Below are positions 7,719 through 16,834 of a stretch of DNA of 64,000 bases, piece by piece. Source of the DNA: Streptomyces sp. NRRL S-1022 (GTDB lineage Bacteria > Actinomycetota > Actinomycetes > Streptomycetales > Streptomycetaceae); the NCBI RefSeq assembly GCF_000720135.1, contig NZ_JOIU01000011.1:124001-188000 (forward strand), written 5' to 3'. Both the position numbers and the translations under genes were made by a program. Position 1 is the stretch's first letter. Each line of letters opens with the position of its first letter. Under the pieces are notes generated by a model that made no database searches, was not told where the DNA came from, and was given only the letters and a program-made list of their open reading frames with translations.

Positions 7719-9689
7719 GTGCCTACTTCACACTCACGCATCAGCGTCGCCTCGGTATGCGCTGCGGTTCTGACGTTCCCAGGGCTGGTCGCCGCCGGGC
7801 TGCTCGCCGCTCAGCCTGCGGCTGCCGCCGACCCGGCCGGCTACCAGAACGTTCGCGTCAACGAGGTCACCTCCTCGAACAACGACACGGTGGAGCTGTA
7901 CAACATCGGCTCCACCGCCGTGAGTATCAGCGGCTGGAAGATGTCCGACGACAGCTTCGCACCGCAGTCGTTCACCCCGTCCGCCACCACGATCTCCGCC
8001 GGCGGGTTCGTCACCTTCAACTCGCCCAAGGGGCTCGGGGACTCGGACAAGCTGGTGATCTACACGGCCGACGGCACGGTGGTCGACCGCGTGGAGTGGG
8101 CCACCGGCAAGGCGAAGCCCGCGATGGCCCGCTGCGGGGGCGACGGCACCGGCGCGTGGGTGACCACGACCACGCCGACCACGTTCGGCGCCGCGAACGC
8201 CGCAGGCTGCCCGTCGTCGGTCCCGTCGGCGAGCCGCGTGCGGATCAACGAGGTGACCTCCGACGGCTCGGACACCGTCGAGCTGTTCAACGGGGGCACG
8301 AGCGCGGTCGGCATCGGGTCGTGGAAGTACGTCGACAACGACACCAGCCACTCCCCCGTCTCGATCTCGTCCTCCTCTCCGAGCGCGACGAGCATCCCTG
8401 CCGGCGGCTACGTCACGTTCGACGCCGGCCTCGGTCTGGGCGACCACGACTCGCTCTTCCTCCTTGACGGCAACAGCACCACCGTCGACTCGGTGACCTG
8501 GGCCACCGATGGTGCCAAGCCGTCGGACGAGCGCTGCGCCAACGGCACCGGGTGGTTCCAGACCTCTACGACCGCGACGCCCGGCAGCGCCAACTCCTGC
8601 TCCGGCGGTGGCGGTGGCGGCGGTCAGACCGGCCATCTGCTGGGCGGCGGTGGCTCGCTGACCAGCGGCTGCACCCCTGAAGCGCCCTCCGGTACGGGCT
8701 CGACCCCGGCGGGCACGTCGGCGTGGCCGGGCGGACTGGACGTCACGATCACCGACAACGTCTGCGCGTTCACCACGTCCACCGGCCCGGAGGGCCGCGA
8801 CGTGAGCGGGTTGGCGTTCGACCCGGCGAACCCGTCGGTGCTGTGGGCCGCGAAGAACAAGAACTGGCTGTACAAGCTGGTCAAGAGCAACGGCAAGTGG
8901 GTCCCGGACCCCTCGTGGAGCGCGACCGGCAAGCAGATCCGCTTCGCGGGCGGCTCCGGCCAGCCGGACTCCGAGGGAGTGACGGTCGGCGGCAACGGCC
9001 ATGTCTACGTGACATCCGAGCGTGACAACGCCGACAACACGGTGCCGAAGGACACGATCATGGAGTTCGACCCGGCCGCGACCGGTGCGACGCTGACGCC
9101 GGTCCACCAGTGGGACATGACCGCGCAGTTCCCCCAGCTCGACACCGGCAGCAAGGACGACGCCAATCTGGGCTTCGAGGGCGTCGGCTACGTGCCCGAC
9201 AGCTGGCTGACCGCGAACGGCTGGATCGACCCGCTCACCCACGCCGCCTACAACCCGGCCAACTACCCGCTGCACGGGTCGGGCCTGTACTTCGCCGGCC
9301 TGGAGTGGGACGGCACGCTGCACGTCTACGGCCTGAACTCCGACGGCTCGTTCACCACGTTCGGCACCGTCTCGACCGGCAAGGCGTCCGTGATGGACGT
9401 GACCTTCGACGCCGGAACCCAGCGCATCGTCGCGACCTGTGACAACACCTGCGGCGAGACGCACACCTTCCTGAAGGTCGACGCCGCCGGCACGATCGTG
9501 CCGGATGTGACCTACACGAACCCGGCCGTCATGCCGATCGACAACCTGGAGGGCTTCGCCATCGCGCCCACGTCGGCCTGCGTCAACGGGTTCCGCGAAG
9601 CGGTCTGGAGCGATGACGGCAGCTACGGCTTCGGCTCCGGAAGCTCCTCCTACGGACACGCCCTCTACAGCGGCACGTTCCCCTGCTGA
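7719..9689 (+). CDS. Secreted protein with two lamin-tail domains and a C-terminal propeller-like domain
   Basis: About 656 residues from a GTG at 7719 (another in-frame GTG lies at 7698; neither has a strong ribosome site). A signal peptide covers residues 1-37. Two lamin-tail domains follow: VRVNEVTSSNNDTVELYNIG and VRINEVTSDGSDTVELFNGG, each with the later G-W-K and V-D-x-V-x-W-A elements. A Gly-rich linker (SGGGGGGGQ) leads to a region with LAFDPANPSVLWAAKNKN, SEGVTVGGNGHVYVTSERD and FEGVGYVPDSWL, reminiscent of a beta-propeller of the esterase-like/phytase-like type. Lamin-tail domains are common on secreted actinobacterial nucleases and hydrolases. A catalytic activity cannot be assigned. 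Confidence 0.8.
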   Translation: MPTSHSRISVASVCAAVLTFPGLVAAGLLAAQPAAAADPAGYQNVRVNEVTSSNNDTVELYNIGSTAVSISGWKMSDDSFAPQSFTPSATTISAGGFVTFNSPKGLGDSDKLVIYTADGTVVDRVEWATGKAKPAMARCGGDGTGAWVTTTTPTTFGAANAAGCPSSVPSASRVRINEVTSDGSDTVELFNGGTSAVGIGSWKYVDNDTSHSPVSISSSSPSATSIPAGGYVTFDAGLGLGDHDSLFLLDGNSTTVDSVTWATDGAKPSDERCANGTGWFQTSTTATPGSANSCSGGGGGGGQTGHLLGGGGSLTSGCTPEAPSGTGSTPAGTSAWPGGLDVTITDNVCAFTTSTGPEGRDVSGLAFDPANPSVLWAAKNKNWLYKLVKSNGKWVPDPSWSATGKQIRFAGGSGQPDSEGVTVGGNGHVYVTSERDNADNTVPKDTIMEFDPAATGATLTPVHQWDMTAQFPQLDTGSKDDANLGFEGVGYVPDSWLTANGWIDPLTHAAYNPANYPLHGSGLYFAGLEWDGTLHVYGLNSDGSFTTFGTVSTGKASVMDVTFDAGTQRIVATCDNTCGETHTFLKVDAAGTIVPDVTYTNPAVMPIDNLEGFAIAPTSACVNGFREAVWSDDGSYGFGSGSSSYGHALYSGTFPC

Positions 9690-9849
9690 TCCCAGGAGGA
9701 GCAGACAGGCGACGGCGGTGACATCGTGTCCCGTCCCATCGAAGGAGGTCGTTCGCGCCGAAGCTTGAGCGACGGGACCCGACTTTGACTCGTGGCGCGC
9801 GCAGAGGCAGAAGCGGGGGGACGCATGGCGGACGAGGGCCCGGGGTTCG

Positions 9850-10230
9850 GTGGTCATCGATGAACGACCGTGGTATGTGGCGAACGAACTACTGGCGCTG
9901 CTGATCGAGTTCGTTGCCCTGGGGCTGCTGTGCTGGTGGGGTTTCGCCACTGGCGGCAGTGCGGGGCCGAGCGTCCTCCTCGGCCTCGGAACGCCGCTTG
10001 CCGCCGGTGTGCTGTGGTGGCTGTTCGCCGCGCCTCAGGCGAGACTCCGCCCGGCGCTGCCCGGTGTCACGTCGGCCCGTACCGGGACGTTCCGAGCCGG
10101 CGCCGGGAGCGGCAGGCCGATAGGGCGAGGGCGCCCAGCCCGGACGGCGCGTCTACGGTGGCCTGCGTGGCGGCGAGGACGTCGGCCGGCTCGTCCTCAG
10201 ATGACCAGGACCCGTCTTCCGCGTGTGTGA
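9850..10230 (+). pseudogene. YrdB-like (DUF2568) small membrane protein with disrupted C terminus
   Basis: From a GTG at 9850 the first 70 residues match the DUF2568/YrdB pattern: WYVANELLALLIEFVALGLL, GWWGF-like turn, and GTPLAAGVLWWLFAAPQA, giving two or three membrane helices. After LRPALPGV the frame becomes an Arg/Pro-rich tail with no membrane helix, whereas family members end with one more hydrophobic helix. The normal C terminus was not found in another frame, so the gene appears cut at about 10065 and joined to unrelated sequence. The function of the family is unknown. Confidence 0.6.
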
Positions 10231-11090
10231 CCTGCCTGACTGTCGATGTGCGCCGCCGCGGCCCCGGCGAGCGGGTACGACTTCTCGACCGGGATGTGCA
10301 GCTTCCCCCGCGAGATGAGGTCGACGGCTTCGGCGAGCGCTTCCGGAACACTCCCGGCCACACCGGAGAATCGGACACCGAACTTCGGCGCACCGAGATC
10401 GGCGATGGAGACCACCTTCTGCGGGTCCCCGGTGAGTTCGACGAGTTCGCGGATCACGCCCGAGCCGGCCAGGTCGAGAGCCGTGTCGACATGGCCGAGC
10501 TGCCGCACCCGCTCGACCCAGCCCTCGCCGTACGTCGTGGCGAGGGCGCCCAGGCTGCGCAGGTACTCCTGGTTCGCCGCCCCGGCGGTCCCGATCACCG
10601 TGATGCCGCGGTCGCGGGCGATCTGCAGCACCGCCGATCCGACTCCCCCGGACGCACCGCTGACCAGCAGCGTCTGCCCGGACCGCACGCCGACCTCACG
10701 GATGATGCGCAGCGCGGTCTCCACCACGGAGGGGTAGCCGGCCGCCTCTTCGAACGTCAGGCCCTCGGGCAGACGGGCCCAGGCCGACAGCACGGCGAAC
10801 TCGGCGTACGTGTCGGCGCCTTCGCCGAACACGCGGTCGCCGACCTCGACTCCCTCGACGCCTTCACCGACCTCGTCGACCACCCCGGCTGCGTCCAGCC
10901 CGACTCCGGCGGGCCACTCGATCGGGTGCGCCCCCAGGACCTGGCCTTCGCGGAGCCTCCAGTCGACGGGGTTCACTCCTGCCGCCCGTACGGCGATGCG
11001 TATCCGGCCCGGGCCCGCGTGGGGATCTTCGGCCTCTGACAGTTGCAGGACGTCCGGTCCGCCGAATGCGGCGAAGCTCACCTTCTTCAT
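10197..11090 (-). CDS. NADP-dependent quinone/zinc-less alcohol dehydrogenase-type oxidoreductase
   Basis: 297 residues from an ATG at 11090. An MDR-superfamily protein: N-terminal GroES-like half (VRAAGVNPVDWRLREG, GLDAAGVVDEVGEGV) and a nucleotide-binding half with LLVSGASGGVGSAVLQIARD (Gly-rich NADP loop). The catalytic zinc cysteines of classical alcohol dehydrogenases are absent, as in quinone reductase and enoyl reductase relatives. It is divergent from the TetR regulator at 11160, separated by 69 bases, so the regulator probably controls it. Likely role: reduction of reactive quinones or enals. Confidence 0.85.
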   Translation of the reverse strand: MKKVSFAAFGGPDVLQLSEAEDPHAGPGRIRIAVRAAGVNPVDWRLREGQVLGAHPIEWPAGVGLDAAGVVDEVGEGVEGVEVGDRVFGEGADTYAEFAVLSAWARLPEGLTFEEAAGYPSVVETALRIIREVGVRSGQTLLVSGASGGVGSAVLQIARDRGITVIGTAGAANQEYLRSLGALATTYGEGWVERVRQLGHVDTALDLAGSGVIRELVELTGDPQKVVSIADLGAPKFGVRFSGVAGSVPEALAEAVDLISRGKLHIPVEKSYPLAGAAAAHIDSQAGHTRGRRVLVI

Positions 11091-11106
11091 GCCGCGACCG
11101 TAGCAC

Positions 11107-11115
11107 TAACGGTTA
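11107..11115. promoter_or_regulatory. Short palindrome TAACGGTTA between the oxidoreductase and TetR genes
   Basis: TAAC and GTTA flank one base in the 69-bp divergent promoter region. It is a plausible core half-site pair for the adjacent TetR regulator, but short enough to occur by chance. Confidence 0.3.
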
Positions 11116-11159
11116 CGCTTTTGGAGTCGTTTGGATTTTGCACCTGATAGCCTGCGAGC

Positions 11160-11765
11160 ATGGAGGTGCCGACCGGACGCCGTGAGCGCAAGAAGGCCGC
11201 GACCCGCCAGAAGATCGCCGACGCCGCCCTGCGGCTCTTCCTGGAGCACGGGTACGACGCGGTGGGCATTCGTGACGTGGCCGCCGAGGCCGACGTGGCC
11301 GTCACCACGCTCTTCTCCCACTTCCCCTCGAAAGAGGCCCTGGTGTTCGGACAGGACGAAGACTTCGAGCAGCGCCTCACGCGGGCGGTCACCGACCGGG
11401 CGCCGCACGAGCCGCTCGTCCCCGCGCTGCGGCGCGAGATCCAGGCCTTGGTGCGGCACTGCACGGCGGACAGCACCGCCCCGATCTGGCGCATGATCCA
11501 CGCATCGCCCGCCCTGCGGGAATACGAAGAGTCGATGCGGCTGCGGCACGCGGAGTCGCTGGCAACGGCCATCGCCGCCGATCCCGGCCTGGCGCGGACC
11601 CCCACGGCGTGCCGGGCGATCGCGAGGTTCGTGATCGACGCCTATTCGCTGGCCCGTGAGGCGGCCGATCCGCAGGCCGCGGTGGGCGAGGTCTTCCAGA
11701 TGATCGAGGCTGCCTGGGCCGTCACCAGTGGGCGCGGCGCGGTCCCTGACCGTTCCGACCGGTGA
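11160..11765 (+). CDS. TetR/AcrR-family transcriptional regulator
   Basis: 201 residues from an ATG at 11160. The N terminus has the canonical TetR DNA-binding domain: RRERKKAATRQKIADAALRL, then FLEHGYDAVGIRDVAAEADV and AVTTLFSHFPSKEALVF (residues about 6-62). The C-terminal ligand domain continues through AREAADPQAAVGEVF and is full length. It faces the oxidoreductase at 10197-11090 across 69 bp and is likely its repressor, responding to a substrate-like ligand; that link is inference from the divergent layout. Confidence 0.9.
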   Translation: MEVPTGRRERKKAATRQKIADAALRLFLEHGYDAVGIRDVAAEADVAVTTLFSHFPSKEALVFGQDEDFEQRLTRAVTDRAPHEPLVPALRREIQALVRHCTADSTAPIWRMIHASPALREYEESMRLRHAESLATAIAADPGLARTPTACRAIARFVIDAYSLAREAADPQAAVGEVFQMIEAAWAVTSGRGAVPDRSDR

Positions 11766-11813
11766 CCATGGCTCCATCAGACCGGACGAGACCGGATGCC
11801 GGCGCCGGCGTCC

Positions 11814-12785
11814 TCAGAGCCAGCCTCGTCGTGCCGCTTGGACCCCGGCCTGGAATCGGGTCGTGGCACCCAGCCCGGCCAGCAGGGCGGAGACGCGGCG
11901 GACGACGGTGCGGCGCCCCACCCCCAGGTGCCGGGCGATCGCGTCGTCGGTGGCGCCGCTGGCCATGAGGGAGAGGATCTGGCGGTCCCGTGCGTCGATC
12001 TGCGTACCGGTGCCCGTCGCCGACACGGGGACGGCCAGTCGCCAGAGCGACTCGAAGACGTTGGACAGCGCCTGGAGCAGGCTGGACGGGCGGATCACGA
12101 GGGAGACGACGCCGGGGCGCTCGTCGGCAGCGAGAGTGACCACCGCCAGGTCGTCGTCGCGCAGGCTCAGCTTCAGGGGCGGATCGTCCAGGGTCCGGGC
12201 CTGTTCCCCGGCCTCGATCATGCGGGCCATGTTGGGCCACGCGATGGCATCGTCGAACGCGGAGCCGGGGTAGATGGCGCGGTAGGTGACACCGGCGGCC
12301 ATGCGCTCGCGCTGCAGGGCCTCCTGCGCGAGGTAGAAGTCGGGCGTGCCGGAGTACGGGGGCACGTCGATGCTGCGCAGCTGGTGACGCGCCGTCTGCT
12401 GGAGCTGCCGGCTGATCGCCAGGACCCGCGCGAGGTCCTCGACGACCTCCAGCGCACCGTAGTGGGTGCTGTCCCGCCTGGCGGAACGGTAGAGCCGCTC
12501 CAGTTCCGCACCGGTTCGACGCAGCGCCGTCCGCAGTGCGTCATCGCGCCGTAACAGCGCCTCGACTAGCTGCGTGGGCGGCACCGCTTCCCAGACGGCC
12601 CCGGCGCTCCCGGGATCCGCCGTCACGACGCCGTCCTCGGCTGCGAGTTCGTCCAGCGCCGCCCGGACGGCGGCCTCGGCCAGTCCGGTACGGGCGGCCA
12701 ACTCCGCGGCCGATTGGTGCGGATGACGGACCAGGGACTGATAGACCCGGCCACGGTCGGAATCCGGGTCCAGTACGTCGTGCAC
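11814..12785 (-). CDS. LuxR-type helix-turn-helix regulator with N-terminal TrmB-like wing
   Basis: 323 residues from a GTG at 12785. An N-terminal winged-helix-like segment (HPHQSAAELAARTGLAEAAV) is followed by a sensor-like middle region and a C-terminal LuxR/GerE helix-turn-helix (IDARDRQILSLMASGATDDA then IARHLGVGRRTVVRRVSALL, about residues 265-305). This architecture is a common streptomycete group of regulators without a receiver domain. It is divergent from the esterase at 13006 across 220 bp that carry two strong palindromes, suggesting that it controls the secreted esterase/protease genes. Confidence 0.85.
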   Translation of the reverse strand: MHDVLDPDSDRGRVYQSLVRHPHQSAAELAARTGLAEAAVRAALDELAAEDGVVTADPGSAGAVWEAVPPTQLVEALLRRDDALRTALRRTGAELERLYRSARRDSTHYGALEVVEDLARVLAISRQLQQTARHQLRSIDVPPYSGTPDFYLAQEALQRERMAAGVTYRAIYPGSAFDDAIAWPNMARMIEAGEQARTLDDPPLKLSLRDDDLAVVTLAADERPGVVSLVIRPSSLLQALSNVFESLWRLAVPVSATGTGTQIDARDRQILSLMASGATDDAIARHLGVGRRTVVRRVSALLAGLGATTRFQAGVQAARRGWL

Positions 12786-12871
12786 GACCGCCCCCTCGCC
12801 TTTCGGAGCGACGGACCAGGTCCGCGCAGCCGTCCAGTCCTCAGTCCCCGGAGCCTACTGGAGGCTCAGCG

Positions 12872-12899
12872 CACTGGCGCCAGTGGCGCAGTTGCGCCA
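12872..12899. promoter_or_regulatory. Overlapping palindromes, candidate operators of the LuxR-type regulator
   Basis: A perfect 14-bp palindrome CACTGGCGCCAGTG (12872-12885) overlaps a second dyad TGGCGCA-GT-TGCGCCA (12884-12899). Both contain TGGCGC and lie in the divergent promoter between the regulator (start 12785) and the esterase (start 13006). Confidence 0.55.
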
Positions 12900-13005
12900 G
12901 ACCGTCCCTATGGCGTCACACACGGGTGGTGCGATGTGATTCCACGTGACCGGCCGACCGACCGTCCCATGGCGACCATGGCGACCAGTCCCCCTAGGAC
13001 ACGTG

Positions 13006-14100
13006 ATGAGACCAGCTCTGTCCGCTCGCCTGAGACGAGCGGGAGCGGCAGGCGTCGCCGCGGTGGCGACCATCCTCCTCATGGGCGCATCGTTCGCACC
13101 CGTGGAGGCCTCGGCCCCGCGCCCGCCGGAGATGACCGACGGCTTCGGCCTCACGCAGACCGGTGACGCCGTCGGTTCCGCCACCAACTTCGTCGTCACG
13201 GTGACCACGCCCGAGGTCGAAGGTGAGCACCACATCCGCATCCTGCTGCCCGCCGATTACGCCCGGCATCCCGACGAGCGCTACCCGGTGCTGTACTTCC
13301 TGCACGGCGCGTCCGACGATCCCGGCAACCCGAACGTGGCGTACCCCGCCCTCACCGCTGCCCAGTCCATGATCACGGTCATACCGGACGGTGGCCGAAG
13401 GGGCTGGTACACCAACTGGCTCGACCAGAACACCGCCGCCGGCGCGCAGAACTGGGAGAACTTCCACATCAACCAGGTGATCCCGTTCATCGACGCCAAC
13501 CTGCGCACCGATGCCACCAGGAAGGCGCGGGCCGTCGCCGGCCTCTCGATGGGCGGTTTCGGCTCCCTGCACTACGCCCAGCGACACCCCGGCCTGTTCG
13601 GTCAGGTCGCCACGCTGTCCGGCGCCGCCGAACTCTCGGTCCGCCACGCCGTCATGCGCGCGGCCGTCGTCGCCACGCTCACCAACATCGGCGCCCCGCT
13701 GTGCGGGAGTTCGAACCCCACGTGCAGCCTCGACTTCGGTCCCACGGTGTCCAGCGACGCGGTCTTCGGCACTCCCTACCCGGTCTTCGGGGCGGACTGG
13801 CGCTGGGACGAGGCGGACCCGGTCTCGCACATGGACGTCCTGGCCCGGGCCGGTACAGGCGTCACGATCTACACGGGGAACGGTGACGGCAACCCGGCCG
13901 AGCCGGAGTTCTGGGTCCAGTCGGCGTCGCAGCACGCCAAGGAGCAGCTGGACGCACTCGGGTACCCCGTGCACTTCGTGGACTACGGAGACGGATCCGG
14001 CTGGGGCGACGACTGCGCCGGCGGCCACACCAGCGGCTGCTGGGCGCGGGACCTCGTCGACTTCGTCCCGCGTCTCGAGGCGGCCTTCGCGTCCGCTTGA
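13006..14100 (+). CDS. Secreted esterase of the esterase D / antigen 85 type
   Basis: 364 residues using the ATG at 13006 (GTG at 13003 and a longer frame to 12946 also exist). A signal peptide (Arg-rich start, hydrophobic GAAGVAAVATILLMGASF) ends near residue 35. The alpha/beta-hydrolase core shows YPVLYFLHGASDDPGN, the nucleophile elbow AGLSMGGFGS (Ser about 181) and a late C-G-G-H-T near the C terminus that probably supplies the histidine. This is the putative-esterase family (PF00756 type) that includes mycolyltransferases and feruloyl esterases. It leads a row of secreted hydrolase genes with the serine proteases at 14135 and 15036. Confidence 0.85.
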   Translation: MRPALSARLRRAGAAGVAAVATILLMGASFAPVEASAPRPPEMTDGFGLTQTGDAVGSATNFVVTVTTPEVEGEHHIRILLPADYARHPDERYPVLYFLHGASDDPGNPNVAYPALTAAQSMITVIPDGGRRGWYTNWLDQNTAAGAQNWENFHINQVIPFIDANLRTDATRKARAVAGLSMGGFGSLHYAQRHPGLFGQVATLSGAAELSVRHAVMRAAVVATLTNIGAPLCGSSNPTCSLDFGPTVSSDAVFGTPYPVFGADWRWDEADPVSHMDVLARAGTGVTIYTGNGDGNPAEPEFWVQSASQHAKEQLDALGYPVHFVDYGDGSGWGDDCAGGHTSGCWARDLVDFVPRLEAAFASA

Positions 14101-14134
14101 TCGCCACGGCCCTACGACAGACAGGCAACCGCAC

Positions 14135-14971
14135 ATGAACAGACGACTGTGCACTCTGCTGCTGAGCCTCGTGGTCCTCTGGACCGTCGGGGCCGGTGCG
14201 GCCCACGCCGACGGAGGCAAGCGCGTCTACAACGCGATGCAAATCGTCTTCAGCCCGTCCATGACGTATCCCTTCTGCACGATCGGCGCGGTGGGCACCG
14301 ACAAGTACGGGCACCGGATCGCCATTTCCGCCGGCCACTGCCTCAGGGACGCCGCCTACGCGGACCGCGAGATCCACGACGACGTGGCCCCCGTCTACGA
14401 CCGCGCGGACACCGCCTTCGGTCCGATCGGGTACGTGCGCTACTTCAAGGACCCCGAGGGCTCGCAGACGGGCCACATGACCAAGGACTACATGATCATC
14501 GAACTGGTCCCGCAGGTGACGCTCTCCTCGCAGGGCCCCTACCTGAAGCAGACCGGTGTCCTGGAGGTCCCCGGCGGAACCGCCAGTCCGAACGCCCCGG
14601 CACCCGCGCTCGACACCGAGCGGCTGCTCACCACCGGTGACAACGAACTCGTCGTATCGGGTCAGACGGGCGTCTGGTTCGGCACCGTCATGGACAACAC
14701 CGGCGGCATCTACCGCTCGGCGGCCGCGAACCTGACGGGCGACTCGGGCGGGCCGGCCGTCTGGCACGTACCGGGAAGCGAACTCCCGTCCCAGGACAAC
14801 GGTTTCCAGGCCTCGGGCCCCTGGGCCGGGATCACCAAGGCGATCACCCTGTCCTTCCCGCCGTTCGAGTACACCAGCTCGGCCAACATCCTCGCTGACC
14901 TGCGCGCCCGGGACGCCGCCGCCCCCGAAGGCGTCTACGGCGCGGGGTTCGAGGTGACCACCAGCCCGTGA
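14135..14971 (+). CDS. Secreted chymotrypsin-fold serine protease
   Basis: 278 residues from an ATG at 14135, 34 bases after the esterase stop. A signal peptide ends around AGAAHADG (residue 26). The triad elements are visible: AISAGHCL (His about 68), KDYMIIEL (Asp about 118) and NLTGDSGGPAVW (Ser about 204). Trypsin-like S1 family proteins of this size are secreted by streptomycetes for extracellular proteolysis. Same-strand close spacing with the esterase suggests shared transcription. Confidence 0.85.
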   Translation: MNRRLCTLLLSLVVLWTVGAGAAHADGGKRVYNAMQIVFSPSMTYPFCTIGAVGTDKYGHRIAISAGHCLRDAAYADREIHDDVAPVYDRADTAFGPIGYVRYFKDPEGSQTGHMTKDYMIIELVPQVTLSSQGPYLKQTGVLEVPGGTASPNAPAPALDTERLLTTGDNELVVSGQTGVWFGTVMDNTGGIYRSAAANLTGDSGGPAVWHVPGSELPSQDNGFQASGPWAGITKAITLSFPPFEYTSSANILADLRARDAAAPEGVYGAGFEVTTSP

Positions 14972-15035
14972 GTCCGGCCGTCGGCCCGGACATCCATCCG
15001 TCCGTCTGGACGGCCCACCCGAGGAAGGGAAGACA

Positions 15036-16151
15036 TTGCTGATCGGCATGCCTTCACGACGTGCGCTCACCACGGTCATCGGCCTGCTCGCGCTGGTGAC
15101 CGCACTGCTCGCGACGGCGCCCCCGGCACGGGCCGACGCCGCCGCGTTCGAGCTCCGCCCGCTGGTACCGGCCGGTGCCGGCTACCAGGACGGGCTCAGG
15201 GCGGAGGTGGACTACTGGACCCTGGGGAGGATGGCCGACGCCGGCCTCAACAACGAGGACGCGGATGCGACTCCGCCTCCCGGCGGCTGGGACGACCTCG
15301 GCAGGCCGTGGCCGCGGGGGCAGGGGCTGGTCTCGCGCACCGCCGGCAAGCTGTTCATGCAGTACACGGACGTGGACACAGGCGCCGTCTCGACGTCCTC
15401 GTGTTCCGGCAACGTGGTCACCAGCGCGAACCGCAGCGTCGTGCTGACCGCTGCCCACTGCCTGCGCGTCCACACCCCGCTCGACATAGGCTTCGGGAAC
15501 GTCGTCGCCACCAACATGGTCTTCGTACCGGGCTTCGACGGGACGAACCTGCCGCGCGACCCCGCCGGCACGAGTCTTCCCGGCAAGGACATCGCCCCGT
15601 ACGGGGTCTGGGGAGTGACCCGTTAGTGGATCACCCGGACCTGGAGCCAGAGCGCCGACTGGCTGCTGGGGCGGGACATGGCCGCCGTCCTGGTGGACAA
15701 CCCCGACGACCCGCGCCCCGTCGGCGCGGTCACCGGAGGCCAGGAGGTCGCCTTCGACCAGCCGCAGAACCGGACCGGCCACATCTTCGGCTACCCGACC
15801 ATCAACGAGCGCAACTACTACCGCCCCGGCAACGTACCCACCCCCCTCCAACGGACATTCGACGGCCGGAGCCTGATGGTCACCCGGGGAACGGCCCGGA
15901 ACGACCCGGTCTACTACAACGACGTGATGGCCGGCGCGCAGTCGCCCGGTTGCAGTGGCGGCGCCCTGCTGCAGGACTTCGACCCTGCCACCGGCGCGGG
16001 CGTCCAGGTCGGGGTCTTCTCCCGCTACGACGACCCCGCCCAGATCATCGGCCTGCTCGGCTGGGTGCAGGGCCCCAACATGAGTGCCACCCACTTCGGA
16101 GCCGAGGAGCAGGCAGTCTACGAGGCCGCCCAGGCGGCCGGCGTGGCCTAG
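15036..16151 (+). pseudogene. Second secreted serine protease interrupted by an in-frame amber codon
   Basis: Starts at a TTG (15036, preceded by GGAAGGGA) or the ATG at 15048, with a signal peptide ending near PARADA. The frame runs through a V8/trypsin-type His motif (LTAAHCL), reaches TAG at 15624-15626, and continues in the same frame without a shift (WITRTWSQSADWLLGRD) to the Ser motif GCSGGALLQDF and a stop at 16151. TAG probably replaces a CAG glutamine. The total of about 371 codons is a full-length protease, so one substitution separates it from an intact gene. It could be a recent pseudogene, a sequencing error, or read through. Confidence 0.8.
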
Positions 16152-16347
16152 CTGTATCGCCTCAGGCAGGGCGGGCCGGCGCGGCGCCGGGGCACACGCG
16201 CTCGCAAGGGCGTTTGGTCGAAGGTGGTGGGGGCTACCCGCATCCGTAAGCCGCCGTCGCGGCGGGAAACAGCGAATCCGGCCCGCTCCTGGCTGCGATC
16301 CCCGCCGACGGAACTCCGCGAAGACAGATCACAAGGGGATGGTCGCG

Positions 16348-16746
16348 ATGACCATGGTGACGCAGCAAGGCGGTGGGGGCGGCTCCAGCGGCCTCTACGA
16401 CGTTCTGGAGCTCGTTCTCGACCGCGGGCTGGTGATCGACGCGTTCGTGCGCGTCTCCCTCGTCGGTATCGAGATCCTCAAGATCGACGTACGGGTAGTC
16501 GTCGCCAGCGTCGATACCTACCTCCGCTTCGCCGAGGCGTGCAACCGCCTCGACCTGGAGGCGGGCCCGCGCAAGCCGGCCGGGCTGACCGAGCTCACGG
16601 GAAAGCTCACCGAGTCCGGCGCCCGGGGGAAGACCAAGGGAGCTCTGTCCGGCGCCGCGGAGACGATCTCCGATGCCTTCAATCAGGCACGTGACGAGGG
16701 CCGGGAGCGTCAGGGCGAGCGGGCCGCCCGCAGGAGGGAGGAATGA
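16348..16746 (+). CDS. gvpA: Gas vesicle structural protein GvpA
   Basis: 132 residues from the ATG at 16348 (in-frame ATGs at 16339 and 16354; AAGGGG at 16334-16338 best fits 16348). Residues about 15-65 are the highly conserved GvpA core, including LYDVLELVLDRGLVIDAFVR and GIEILKIDVRVVVASVD, which form the hydrophobic beta-strand hairpins of the gas vesicle shell. The polar C-terminal tail (ending RAARRREE) is typical of streptomycete GvpA. None of the accessory genes (gvpF, G, J, L, S, K) normally clustered with it appears in the window, so it is an orphan copy and probably cannot make vesicles unless another cluster exists. Confidence 0.9.
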   Translation: MTMVTQQGGGGGSSGLYDVLELVLDRGLVIDAFVRVSLVGIEILKIDVRVVVASVDTYLRFAEACNRLDLEAGPRKPAGLTELTGKLTESGARGKTKGALSGAAETISDAFNQARDEGRERQGERAARRREE

Positions 16747-16834
16747 GACATGGGCATCTGTGTCTCGGGATCGTCCGCGCGTGCGACTCCCCTTCCGCCA
16801 GGACCTGGAAGGCATCGGCGCGCCCCCGCGGCCG

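Noticed and set aside
7734..9950. 738-codon minus-strand frame
   Set aside because: Antisense shadow of the lamin-tail gene; repeats of Val-Gly-Arg type with no start signal or domain.
12994..15079. Minus-strand frames of about 400 codons (12994-14220, 13862-15079)
   Set aside because: Antisense to the esterase and protease genes; composition typical of high-GC shadows.
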